A program made the position numbers and the translations under genes. From an uncultured Roseburia sp. (GTDB lineage: Bacteria; Bacillota; Clostridia; Lachnospirales; Lachnospiraceae), in assembly GCA_934358955.1 (NCBI GenBank), contig CAKRLC010000051.1, positions 1-19,221 of the forward strand: a stretch of DNA of 19,221 bases, given 5' to 3'. Under the pieces are notes generated by a model. It ran no database searches. It was not told where the DNA came from and worked only from the letters and a program-made list of their open reading frames with translations. Below, in pieces: positions 1 to 8,504 of the stretch (within the stretch, counting starts at the first letter, position 1; each line of letters begins with the position of its first letter).

Positions 1-128
1 AAGAGGTCTGTATACCAATATCGATAGATTTTGAAAAGCACCCTTACGGGAGCCTTATTAAGGTTACCCTTTTTTTTACCACCGATAGAAAATAAGAATT
101 TCCAGCTAATTTATACTTGACTTTTCAT
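1..128 (-). other. Leader-like mini-ORF followed by an open, protein-like frame
   Basis: On the minus strand an ATG at 126-128 has a good ribosome binding site (AAGGAGA, complement of 135-141) but opens a frame of only five codons (MKSQV) ending in TAA at 111-113. After that stop the same frame stays open to the window edge, about 36 codons, with a basic, protein-like composition including KAPVRVLFKIYRYWYTDL. Short inverted repeats lie inside it (CCTTA-A-TAAGG and CCC-GTAA-GGG). It could be an attenuator leader for a gene beyond the left edge, or a small gene broken by a nonsense codon. I do not recognise the protein, and the left edge cuts it. Confidence 0.25.
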
Positions 129-204
129 AGCTGGTCTCCTTCCTTTCTTACCTCTGATTATAAATTGCTGCATAGACAGATTCTGTCACTTTGAAAAAAT
201 GCAC

Positions 205-237
205 CAAAAAAACAGCTATGAGTTTCCTCATAGCTGT
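205..237 (-). terminator. Rho-independent terminator, minus strand
   Basis: A perfect 11-bp stem (212-222 with 227-237) encloses a 4-nt loop. On the minus strand it is followed by an uninterrupted run of seven T (complement of 205-211). It is the nearest clear terminator downstream of the toxin-antitoxin pair, about 210 bp beyond the toxin stop, so it probably ends that transcript. Confidence 0.8.
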
Positions 238-445
238 CACAGGTTTCTATATACTTTATTTCATTGCAGTTCCCAAGGTTCCACAAAAGCATTACATTGC
301 TTCTACTACCTTACGACTTTAGTGTAGCGTTCCAATCTTGGAGATGTTCTGAAACAAATAATGTGCCTACTAAATGCAAATAATGTAAATAATTTGTCAC
401 TGCTCAATACTGCTTCGTCCGCCATTCATTCCACCATACATTACG
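238..445. other. Gene-poor interval, no supported gene
   Basis: This is the stretch between the toxin stop and the terminator at 205-237; with the left edge it forms about 445 bp without a convincing gene. A 43-codon minus-strand frame crosses the terminator hairpin and has no good ribosome binding site, so I do not call it. The interval could be decayed sequence. Confidence 0.3.
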
Positions 446-760
446 CTAACACATTTTGTTCTCATAATCTTGCAGTTCATGAAAAATATTATCTACAAAC
501 ACCACATTATCAACAATACGATACATCATAAAATACCTATGGTTCAGGAAGTTGATGCGGCGATATTCTAATTGCCGAAGTCTGGGATTATCGCATAGTT
601 TCAAACTACCAGCCACATATTTCAAACTTTCTATTGTTGCATCGTAATCATTTAAAAGATTTTGAGCCGCCTGTTTGTTTTCTTTTTCAAAAAGAAGATA
701 TTTTACAAAGCCATCCAAGTCTTCCTCAGCATCTTTTGTAACAACCACTCTATAATCCAT
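446..760 (-). CDS. Type II toxin, RelE/ParE superfamily
   Basis: This 104-residue protein has the ParE/RelE pattern. An N-terminal strand leads into AEEDLDGFVKYL, there is a long helical middle, and the C-terminal half reads RRINFLNHRYFMMYRIVDNVVFVDNIFHELQDY, the arrangement that ends in the R.DY-like tail of this superfamily. Toxins of this kind act as ribosome-dependent mRNA endonucleases (RelE) or gyrase poisons (ParE); the sequence alone does not say which. Its ATG lies inside the 3' end of the antitoxin gene (11-bp overlap), with a GAGG ribosome binding site there, so translation is probably coupled. It is full length for the family with no frameshift. Confidence is high for the superfamily and low for the precise target. 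Confidence 0.85.
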   Translation of the reverse strand: MDYRVVVTKDAEEDLDGFVKYLLFEKENKQAAQNLLNDYDATIESLKYVAGSLKLCDNPRLRQLEYRRINFLNHRYFMMYRIVDNVVFVDNIFHELQDYENKMC

Positions 761-1043
761 ATTTTGTCCTCATTTCACCGGAAACGGTACTCGCATCCCG
801 AAACATTCCCTGTTCTGCATGTTCACGCGAATTTTCCAATTTCTCCAGTAATTCATCTTCCGTCAAAGCCCCATATGGATTAGAATTTACTCTTTTTATT
901 TCAAATGGGAAACCATTTGTTGCTACTGCCTGCGTCAAAAAAATTCGGATTGCCGTCGTGGTATCTGTGCCTAAATCTTTAAATAGTTCATCCGACTTTG
1001 CTTTTAAATCATCATCTACTCTTAACTGAATTGTACTTGCCAT
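750..1043 (-). CDS. Antitoxin, RelB/DinJ family
   Basis: This 97-residue protein begins MASTIQLRVDDDLKAKSDEL and continues DLGTDTTTAIRIFLTQAV, the ribbon-helix-helix DNA-binding signature of RelB/DinJ antitoxins. The C-terminal half is polar and charged, as expected for the segment that wraps around the toxin. Start choice is supported by AGGAGG (complement of 1052-1057) 8 nt before the ATG. It is the first gene of a two-gene operon with the toxin. By analogy the antitoxin, alone or with the toxin, should repress the promoter, and a perfect inverted repeat overlies the -35 region. Confidence 0.9.
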   Translation of the reverse strand: MASTIQLRVDDDLKAKSDELFKDLGTDTTTAIRIFLTQAVATNGFPFEIKRVNSNPYGALTEDELLEKLENSREHAEQGMFRDASTVSGEMRTKYGL

Positions 1044-1075
1044 CTCACAAACCTCCTATCTCTTCTCATACCATC

Positions 1076-1104
1076 ATTCTAGCAATCAAATAATGCTAAG
1101 TCAA
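1076..1104 (-). promoter_or_regulatory. Promoter of the toxin-antitoxin operon
   Basis: On the minus strand the -35 TTGACT (complement of 1099-1104) and the -10 TAGAAT (complement of 1076-1081) are separated by exactly 17 nt. The -35 lies within the right-hand arm, as read on the minus strand, of the inverted repeat at 1089-1130, so a protein bound there would block RNA polymerase. Confidence 0.75.
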
Positions 1105-1130
1105 TGTATTTGCAATGACTTAGCATTATT
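1089..1130. repeat. 15-bp perfect inverted repeat, likely antitoxin operator
   Basis: The arms AATAATGCTAAGTCA (1089-1103) and its exact complement (1116-1130) are separated by 12 nt. One arm covers the -35 and part of the spacer of the toxin-antitoxin promoter. That placement suggests an operator for the RHH antitoxin. The repeat also lies 20 bp beyond the end of the symporter gene and could form an AT-rich RNA hairpin there, but the following U-run is short, so a terminator role is less convincing. Confidence 0.6.
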
Positions 1131-1149
1131 TTTTGTGCTTTGTTATAAT

Positions 1150-2529
1150 TTATACAGGACTTTTCTTTTCTCTTCGCTTCTCTAAATCAGCCTGAATCTG
1201 TGGAAAGATTTTATCTAAATCATAAAAAAACATCAGAACGATTCCCAACGCACAGAATATAAATGGCAGATAACTAAAGCTTACTTTTAATCCCATCACT
1301 GCTGTGGTGCTCTGCACCGCTGCCGCTGCGTCATAACCACCCATTTCATTAATCCAACCAATAATTGCCCCTGCAAATCCCGCCGATATTTTCGTAACAA
1401 ATGTCATCGCTGCCATACCGACTCCTTCTGCCTTAGTTCCTGTCTTCCATTCTCCATAATCAATCGTATCTGCAACCAATCCATATACAACTCCTGCCGC
1501 GAATCCTCCGCCTAATCCTTTTAGTGCACTACAAATGATAAGCATTGTGAGATTATTTCCCAAAACACACTGAATCCCCGTTCCGATTGTCATAATCGTT
1601 AATCCAATCATCAACGTATTTCTCTTTCCCCATTTTTTCATTGGAATAAATGCAATAAAAAGAGAAATCATCTGTGTAATAGACATAAAGTTTGCAAATT
1701 GTGGATAATAAGCAGTATCACCCAAAACACCTTTCGCAAAATAAAGTCCTGCGCCTCCGGTAAATGCTGTAAAAAACATCACAAATAATGTTGTCACAAC
1801 TGCAAGAATCCAATATTTATTTGTAAACAGAGAATGTATTTCTTCTTTCACATGAATTTCCACTTTTTCAGATGCACTTCCGCAACGTTCTTTTGTTCCA
1901 AAGAAACAAATCAGGTGTAGAATCAATCCACAAATTGCATATATTCCGACTACAATCTGCCATGCTCTCTGGTCTCCGCCCAGCGCTTTTGTTGCCGCAT
2001 CAACTGTTGACTGCACTGCAAGTGTTCCGAATGTAGCACCAAACAATACGAAAATTCCCAAAACTCCTCTTTCATAAGGATTGGAAGTAATATTACATGT
2101 CATCGCATTATATGGCACATAAAGGGCTGTCAGAAAAACAGAATTACAAATATTGTAAGTGATAAATACATAAATATACTGAACAATTTCTGTCATACCG
2201 CCCGGTACACAAACGAGCAGTAATCCACTGATTGCATATGGAATACACGTTCTGATCACCCAAACTCTTGCCTTTCCGTATTTTGAATGTGTCCTGTCTA
2301 CAATCATCCCCATAATAATATCTGTTACACCATCAAACAGTCTTGAAACCATTAGAATCGTACCAATGATACCCGCATTCAGCATCATTACATCTGTATA
2401 AAAAAACATTAAAAATGTTGCAACAATTGTATTAATCAGTGCAATTCCTATATTCCCTGACATATATGCCATTCTTTCAGCCACACCAAGAGTGGTATTT
2501 GGTTCCATAGATTTTGTAAATAACTTCAT
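1150..2529 (-). CDS. GPH-family (MelB-like) sugar:cation symporter
   Basis: This 459-residue, very hydrophobic protein has about 12 membrane segments. It carries the hallmark loop of the glycoside-pentoside-hexuronide:cation symporter family, DGVTD at 66-70 and DRTHSKYGKAR at 78-88 between helices 2 and 3, and a central hydrophilic loop near residue 220 (KEEIHSLF). Length fits the family (about 440-480). Such proteins import glycosides or related compounds with Na+ or H+. It is the last gene of the five-gene hydrolase operon, 19 bp after the metallo-hydrolase, and has a strong ribosome binding site. The context suggests that it imports the compound on which the four hydrolases act. The substrate cannot be read from sequence. 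Confidence 0.9.
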   Translation of the reverse strand: MKLFTKSMEPNTTLGVAERMAYMSGNIGIALINTIVATFLMFFYTDVMMLNAGIIGTILMVSRLFDGVTDIIMGMIVDRTHSKYGKARVWVIRTCIPYAISGLLLVCVPGGMTEIVQYIYVFITYNICNSVFLTALYVPYNAMTCNITSNPYERGVLGIFVLFGATFGTLAVQSTVDAATKALGGDQRAWQIVVGIYAICGLILHLICFFGTKERCGSASEKVEIHVKEEIHSLFTNKYWILAVVTTLFVMFFTAFTGGAGLYFAKGVLGDTAYYPQFANFMSITQMISLFIAFIPMKKWGKRNTLMIGLTIMTIGTGIQCVLGNNLTMLIICSALKGLGGGFAAGVVYGLVADTIDYGEWKTGTKAEGVGMAAMTFVTKISAGFAGAIIGWINEMGGYDAAAAVQSTTAVMGLKVSFSYLPFIFCALGIVLMFFYDLDKIFPQIQADLEKRREKKSPV

Positions 2530-2548
2530 TTCTTATCCCTTCCTGTTC

Positions 2549-3388
2549 TTATTTTATCTTTCTATATACCATCTGTAAGTTGTCTCGTTTTACAACCTGT
2601 CCATCACAGAGTCCCTGATCCTCATATTTCCCTGTCAGCTTTCCAGTCAAAATATCATCGCATAACGCAATATAACGTTCAAACACGTCCTCTCTCGCTG
2701 GCACCATATGATGCGAAGGAATAATTGCTTTCCCGCCGTGTTTCCTGTAATAATCTTGCATTTTCAAAATAGACTCCCGATATTCTGCTACACTGGCGGC
2801 ATAGTCAAACCCCAGTAAAACACCCTCTTCGCAAGCCATATCTCCCACAAAGAAATATTTTGTTTTTTCATCAAACAGACAAATACTTCCCGGAGTATGC
2901 CCCGGTGTTTCTATAAAAGATACTTTTCTTCCTCCCAGATCAAAGAATCCACATACCGGTAAATCTTTATATTCTACAAGCTCTATATGTAAACTATCTT
3001 CTACCTGCTTTTTATATTTTTTCAGCCTGAAAAGAAACCGTGCCAGAACATTTTGTTTTTCATAATTGTTTATCATTTTGCGTAAAGTATCATAGTCTGA
3101 ATGTGCCCCGGCAACTCCTCTGTCTGCTTTTGAAAGATAAACTGTCTTAAATTCCGCATTTCCCCCAATATGATCAAAATGTCCGTGTGTATTTACAACA
3201 TCAACAGGGAGTGTCGTTATCTGTTCAACATATTTTTTAATTCCGGTAATTGAATAACAGGTGTCAATCAATAAGGCGCTTTCGTCTCCGACAATCAAAT
3301 ATGCATATACATTTGCGATTCCAAGCCAATAATACTTTATCTGGTAAACGCCATCTGCAAGTTTTACAATCTCATTTTTATTTGCCAT
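2549..3388 (-). CDS. Metallo-beta-lactamase-fold hydrolase
   Basis: This 279-residue cytoplasmic protein (no signal peptide) has the complete metal site of the fold: HGHFDH (H68, H70, D72, H73), PGHTPG with H164, GD at 182-183, and SHH at 225-227. Family members include glyoxalase II-like thioesterases, lactonases and other ester hydrolases. Nothing here fixes the substrate, but its place among three alpha/beta hydrolases suggests an ester, thioester or lactone. The ATG is preceded by a GGGGGGTG ribosome binding site, 14 bp after the stop of the upstream esterase. It is the fourth gene of the operon. Confidence 0.85.
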   Translation of the reverse strand: MANKNEIVKLADGVYQIKYYWLGIANVYAYLIVGDESALLIDTCYSITGIKKYVEQITTLPVDVVNTHGHFDHIGGNAEFKTVYLSKADRGVAGAHSDYDTLRKMINNYEKQNVLARFLFRLKKYKKQVEDSLHIELVEYKDLPVCGFFDLGGRKVSFIETPGHTPGSICLFDEKTKYFFVGDMACEEGVLLGFDYAASVAEYRESILKMQDYYRKHGGKAIIPSHHMVPAREDVFERYIALCDDILTGKLTGKYEDQGLCDGQVVKRDNLQMVYRKIK

Positions 3389-3402
3389 ATTTTCACCCCC
3401 CT

Positions 3403-4170
3403 TTATCCTGCAAGAAAATCAAACATATCATCCAGCATATCACGCCAAACGAAAATATCATGTGCCCCTTCTGTTTCTTTATGCACAACCGGAATATCAT
3501 TTTCTTTTAACCATTCTGCAAATCTTCTCTGCTGTCCATAGATTAATGGATCTTGTTTACCGCATCCAATAAAAATATTCGGAATAGTTTTCTCATCCTT
3601 AATTGCTTTTTTTACTGCACCCATGCAACACTGATCACTGTTTTCATACTGCTCCCTGCTTCCAAAAACAGGATTCAATGCTGTTTCTGTAAATGGAGTT
3701 TCATTAAGTGCTGTAACCTCATAAAAATTAATGCACGAAGAAAGTACTGCTATTTTCGAAAATGTTTTTGTCTGACTAAACCCGGATACTAATGCCCCAT
3801 GTCCTCCCATAGAAATCCCGCCGATAAATGTTTCTTCTCGTCGATGAGAAAGAGGAAATAATGTTCTTGTAACTTCAACCAGTTCCTCTTCTACAAATTT
3901 TCTATAATTACTGATGCCGTCCTTTTTATCCGCGTAAAACGAATTATCACCGTCACACAATACAATTGCCATCCCTTTCAGCATTGACTGAACCATCAAT
4001 GGTAAAAAGCGTGTCAGTTCCGCTCCGTTTCCATTAAATCCATGCAAGAAATATAATGTTTTACATGGATATACGTCATTTCCAAATCCTTCGTGACTTG
4101 GAAGCATTACTTGTATCTGTACTTCACGTGTCAAAGCTTCCGACTTAAAATTCATTTCTATGTATGCCAT
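3403..4170 (-). CDS. Esterase of the esterase D / tributyrin esterase type (alpha/beta hydrolase)
   Basis: This 255-residue protein belongs to the putative esterase family (PF00756-like). The nucleophile elbow is GISMGG with S120, an oxyanion-hole segment is LHGFNGNG at 42-49, and the acid and histidine are probably D207 (GKQDP) and H237 (EGAHD). There is no signal peptide, so it should act in the cytoplasm. Relatives include tributyrin esterase, S-formylglutathione hydrolase and acetylxylan or feruloyl esterases. It is the third gene of the operon; its GGAGGAGG ribosome binding site lies in the last codons of the preceding gene, only 3 bp separate stop and start, and translational coupling is likely. 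Confidence 0.88.
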   Translation of the reverse strand: MAYIEMNFKSEALTREVQIQVMLPSHEGFGNDVYPCKTLYFLHGFNGNGAELTRFLPLMVQSMLKGMAIVLCDGDNSFYADKKDGISNYRKFVEEELVEVTRTLFPLSHRREETFIGGISMGGHGALVSGFSQTKTFSKIAVLSSCINFYEVTALNETPFTETALNPVFGSREQYENSDQCCMGAVKKAIKDEKTIPNIFIGCGKQDPLIYGQQRRFAEWLKENDIPVVHKETEGAHDIFVWRDMLDDMFDFLAG

Positions 4171-4173
4171 CTT

Positions 4174-5118
4174 CTACACCTCCTCCAAAAAATCACGCAG
4201 CATCTGTATATACCGTTCTTTATCACATATACTATACGCATGATCTCTTCCTTCATAAATTTCGACACGAGATTTTGGGTTCTTCATTACGTTTCCCAAT
4301 TCCTTTGCACATTCAACTGACACAGCTCTATCCATATCTCCATGCACCGCACAAATCGGAACCTGCGAATTTTTCACTACATCAATCGGATTGTTATCCA
4401 TCACATCAAATCCCAACTTCCTGGCACGTCTCTTTACAACCGGGATTAAAAACGGGTTCGGCAAATGCACCATACTTCGATAAACAAATGGTAATCCCTG
4501 AGACACTCGGATAAAACCGCAGTCTTCCACAACATAATCGATATTCTCTGTATATTTTAATGCATTCATCACACTGACCGCCCCCATGGAAACACCAAGC
4601 AGCACAATCTTTGTATCCCTGCCACATCGCTGTTTTACCCACTCTGTCAATGCTGCTACATCCGTTGCCTCTTTTATTCCAAACGATCCAAACGGTGCCT
4701 TACTTTCCCCGAACCTTCTCTCATCAAAAAGCACTGTTGAAAACCCCAACTTACGAAACAGTTCTGCATAAGGAACCATAGCGTAACGATTCTGCCCGAA
4801 TCCATGTGCAAGAATCACACATCCTCTTGCATCTTCCAGCGGATGAAACACCGCTGGTATCTGTATTCCGTTATTTTCACACACAAATTTCTCCGTTTTC
4901 CATTTTTCATAAGCATCAAAATCCGCATCTGCATAAACAGCACGCTCCGCTGATATTTCACATGTTTTCCGTTCCTTTATCTGTTCCGGTGTCGGACAGA
5001 ATCTGGATGGTGGTGTCATAATAAGCGTTGCCATAAAATTTGCTATAAAATATTCTACTGTCAAAAATATAATAGCTAAACCAGCTACTACTATTCCTAA
5101 AATCTGCACTCCTGTCAT
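4174..5118 (-). CDS. Membrane-anchored alpha/beta hydrolase
   Basis: The frame opens at an ATG at 5130 (318 residues), but the ATG at 5118 (314 residues) is the better start. GGAGG (complement of 5124-5128) lies 5 nt before it, whereas the first ATG touches its only purine-rich run with no spacing. Numbering from 5130, a single hydrophobic segment spans about residues 8-37, then a linker, then the hydrolase. HGFG occurs at 109-112, the nucleophile S181 in GVSMGA, and the likely acid and base are D267 (GDMDRAV) and H297 (RDHAYS). It resembles YqkD/BAAT-type hydrolases. The anchor would hold the catalytic domain at the membrane beside the symporter encoded downstream. It is the second gene of the operon; its precise substrate is unknown. 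Confidence 0.82.
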   Translation of the reverse strand: MTGVQILGIVVAGLAIIFLTVEYFIANFMATLIMTPPSRFCPTPEQIKERKTCEISAERAVYADADFDAYEKWKTEKFVCENNGIQIPAVFHPLEDARGCVILAHGFGQNRYAMVPYAELFRKLGFSTVLFDERRFGESKAPFGSFGIKEATDVAALTEWVKQRCGRDTKIVLLGVSMGAVSVMNALKYTENIDYVVEDCGFIRVSQGLPFVYRSMVHLPNPFLIPVVKRRARKLGFDVMDNNPIDVVKNSQVPICAVHGDMDRAVSVECAKELGNVMKNPKSRVEIYEGRDHAYSICDKERYIQMLRDFLEEV

Positions 5119-5153
5119 CTTTTCCTCCATCCTTTCGCTTATAAATAACTGCG

Positions 5154-6347
<1,194 letters not shown>

Positions 6348-6366
6348 GTTTTTTATACATTTTGCA

Positions 6367-6404
6367 CAAAAAAATAGCAGAGTGCCACAAATAGACGCTC
6401 TGCT
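6367..6404 (-). terminator. Terminator of the LacI-type regulator gene
   Basis: A 9-bp stem with one G-U pair (6376-6384 with 6396-6404) is followed on the minus strand by A and then a run of T (complement of 6368-6375). It stands between the regulator stop and the esterase operon, so the regulator is a separate transcription unit. Confidence 0.75.
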
Positions 6405-6436
6405 TTATAAAATATAACCAATATTTTTATGGAACG

Positions 6437-7417
6437 TTATTCTGTCGTTCCACCCATTTGGATTTTAACCGGAACAAGGTATCTAGCTTCCGTATCTAAT
6501 TCCTCCATTCTTTTATTTAATACATCTACACATGTTTCTGCTAATTTTTTTGTGTTTTGTACAATAGTAGTTACCTGTGGACTAACTAAACGTGTAATAT
6601 CATTTCCGTCATAACCTACAATTTTAAGATCTCTTGGAACTACAATTCCTCGCTTTTTCGCCTGCACCAGACAAAAATAAGCTTCCAAATCTTCCGTAAA
6701 GATTCCATCAATCTTTACGCGTGTATTCATGAATTCATTAAACATTTCTTCCACCATCTGAAATGTGACTTGGTCTTCGGTATTTTCTATAAGAGTTACT
6801 TTTATACCTCTTTTTTTCAGCAGCTGTATACATTCAGTAATACGATGCCTTGCATATACCGGTGTATTTGATTTTACGCTTAAAATCACTATATTTTTAC
6901 ATCCACAACGAAAAAGGAGTTTAGCTGCAAGTTGCCCGCCCTTTACATGATCGGATGCAACAAGAGGGATTCCTGTGCCCAATTCACTTTCAAAACTTAC
7001 CACCGGTATCCTTCGCAAACGTTCTATATCACAGCTGTCTACATCCGCATTTATAATCAGTCCATCAAGCATTTGCTTCTCTACCAATTCAATTGCTTCT
7101 GAGATTTGTTCGTTCTCTTTACTATTTATAATTACTGTTCTATATCCATGCATTTGCAAGGCTTTTTCCGTATGCCATAAAAAGCTACCGAAAAATGGCT
7201 GTGAACTATTCGGAAGTACCACGCCTACAAAACCACTCTTTACTTTTTTATTACTTTTTCTTTTTAACAAAACTGAAGGATCGTACTTTAACTGCTCTGC
7301 AATTTTAAGTATATGCTCTTTCTTTTCAGGAGTAACATATCCATTCCCACTCAAAGCCCGTGAAACTGTACCTGTGCCAACTCCTGCTGCCTTTGCTACA
7401 TCCTTTATTGTTACCAT
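6437..7417 (-). CDS. LacI/GalR-family transcriptional regulator
   Basis: This 326-residue protein begins with the LacI helix-turn-helix and hinge helix (TIKDVAKAAGVGTGTVSRAL at 3-22, then the NGYVTPEKKEHILKIAEQLKYDP region). A periplasmic-binding-protein-like effector domain follows (GFVGVVLPNSSQPFFGSF, DGLIINADVD, DHVKGGQLAAKLL, IVGYDGNDITRLVSPQVTTI). Such proteins repress sugar-utilisation genes until a sugar effector binds, and its position directly upstream of the hydrolase/symporter operon makes that operon the likely target. It has its own good promoter and terminator. The ribosome binding site is weak. It is full length. Confidence 0.9.
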   Translation of the reverse strand: MVTIKDVAKAAGVGTGTVSRALSGNGYVTPEKKEHILKIAEQLKYDPSVLLKRKSNKKVKSGFVGVVLPNSSQPFFGSFLWHTEKALQMHGYRTVIINSKENEQISEAIELVEKQMLDGLIINADVDSCDIERLRRIPVVSFESELGTGIPLVASDHVKGGQLAAKLLFRCGCKNIVILSVKSNTPVYARHRITECIQLLKKRGIKVTLIENTEDQVTFQMVEEMFNEFMNTRVKIDGIFTEDLEAYFCLVQAKKRGIVVPRDLKIVGYDGNDITRLVSPQVTTIVQNTKKLAETCVDVLNKRMEELDTEARYLVPVKIQMGGTTE

Positions 7418-7462
7418 AGCCTAACCATCACTTAAACTTTCAAATCTACTATTCTTATGTTT

Positions 7463-7491
7463 ATAATAATTTTTTCTGTCCAACATGTCAA
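7463..7491 (-). promoter_or_regulatory. Promoter of the LacI-type regulator gene
   Basis: On the minus strand TTGACA (complement of 7486-7491) and TATTAT (complement of 7463-7468) are exactly 17 nt apart, a near-consensus vegetative promoter. Its -35 starts only 4 bp from the broken end of the GntP-like remnant, so the regulator seems to have been joined to the older sequence with its promoter intact. Confidence 0.8.
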
Positions 7492-7495
7492 ATAG

Positions 7496-7868
7496 TTATT
7501 CTATAGTTCTCATCAGTTTCTTTGGGATATCTGCTTTCTGAAATAATGCAACTGCGATCGGATACAGTGAAAATGCAATGATAAAGGTTCCGATTCCTCC
7601 ATAGGATAAAACTAAACCTGTAAGCATAATAACAAGTACCACTGATTTTTCGCCAAGAATCTTTAACATCTTATTGGCGATTCCAACAGATGCTCCACTG
7701 TCGCCCATCACCTTGCCAAAGATTGCGCCCAGCATAAAAAGTAAGAACCAGTTTCCGGCAAATCCTGACATTCCTGTCATGAATTTTTCACTTAAAGTTG
7801 TCACAGGATCCATTGCGTTGAATAATATTACGATCAATGCCCCTGCGAGTGAAACGATTGCCATGTGC
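7496..7868 (-). pseudogene. GntP-family permease fragment, truncated at both ends
   Basis: The readable part covers about 120 residues of a permease normally about 430-480 long. Matching segments are GNWFLLFMLGAIFGKVMGDS, GASVGIANKML, LTGLVLSYGGIGTF and LYPIAVALFQKADIPKKLM, typical of the gluconate/organic-acid GntP family. At the N-terminal side about 25 residues appear to be lost at about 7862-7868, where the LysR remnant begins on the other strand. At the C-terminal side the match stops at KKLMRTI, just before a stop at 7496-7498 and the LacI promoter. It cannot make a working transporter. Confidence 0.75.
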
Positions 7869-8482
7869 CAATTTTTCCGGCATTCCATACAAAATATCCC
7901 GGCGTAGAGCTCAAGTTAGAGGACCACACCGTTGCAGATCAGTATAAATATCTGCGCGATGGTAAGCTTGATATCGGAATGGTCATGGTCAAGCAGTATC
8001 TCCTTGAAGACTTTGAATACATCCACCTTGCCTCAGAACGTTTTCTCCTTGGTGTTCCCCGCACACACCCACTCTCACATTTTTATGCACCTACCGAGAA
8101 TGGTGATTACCCGGAAATGGATCTGACGCTTTGCAGACACGAACCCTTTTCACTGATGTTCAGCGGTTCAACGCTCCGTCAGACAATCGATCCTTGCTTT
8201 GTTCATGCCGGTTTTGTTCCCAAAATCATGTTTGAATCCAGAACCAACCATGTTCTCGCCCTCATGGTATCCAAGGGAATCTGTCTCACGATCCTGCCGG
8301 AATCCCAGGCCAAACTGTATCCTGATCTCTGCTGGTTCCGGCTTGAAGACAATCCAACCTGGGAAAGCTGTATGATCTATCACAAAGAAAAACCGCCCAG
8401 AAAAGCTGGTCGTTATCTGATCCAGCTTGCCAGACAATATGGAATCTCCCTGGAACAAAAAAGCATACCGCAATGGGAATGA
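7865..8482 (+). pseudogene. LysR-type regulator fragment lacking its DNA-binding domain
   Basis: The 205-residue frame matches only the effector-binding domain of LysR regulators: FPAFHTKYPGVELKLEDHTV at its start, GKLDIGMVM, the long middle, MVSKGICLTILPES and the C-terminal part. The helix-turn-helix and linker (about the first 90-105 residues) are absent, and a stop codon (7850-7852) lies just upstream in frame. The only start is a GTG without a convincing ribosome binding site. It reads away from the GntP remnant, the usual arrangement of a LysR gene and its target, so both probably lost their 5' ends in one deletion. Its last codons form part of the shared terminator with secA. Confidence 0.75.
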
Positions 8483-8503
8483 ACCATTGCGGTATGCTTT
8501 TTT
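8457..8503. terminator. Bidirectional terminator between the LysR remnant and secA
   Basis: A perfect 20-bp stem (8457-8476 with 8484-8503) has a 7-nt loop and begins with A6 and ends with T6, so it works as a U-tailed terminator on both strands. It encodes the last residues of the LysR remnant (stop at 8480-8482) and begins 1 bp after the secA stop. Confidence 0.92.
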
Positions 8504-8504
8504 A

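Noticed and set aside
205..370. A 43-codon minus-strand frame through the left-edge terminator
   Set aside because: It has no good ribosome binding site and includes the terminator hairpin; the composition is not convincing.
7674..7907. A plus-strand frame across the start of the LysR remnant
   Set aside because: It is antisense to the GntP-like sequence, and its product has no family features.
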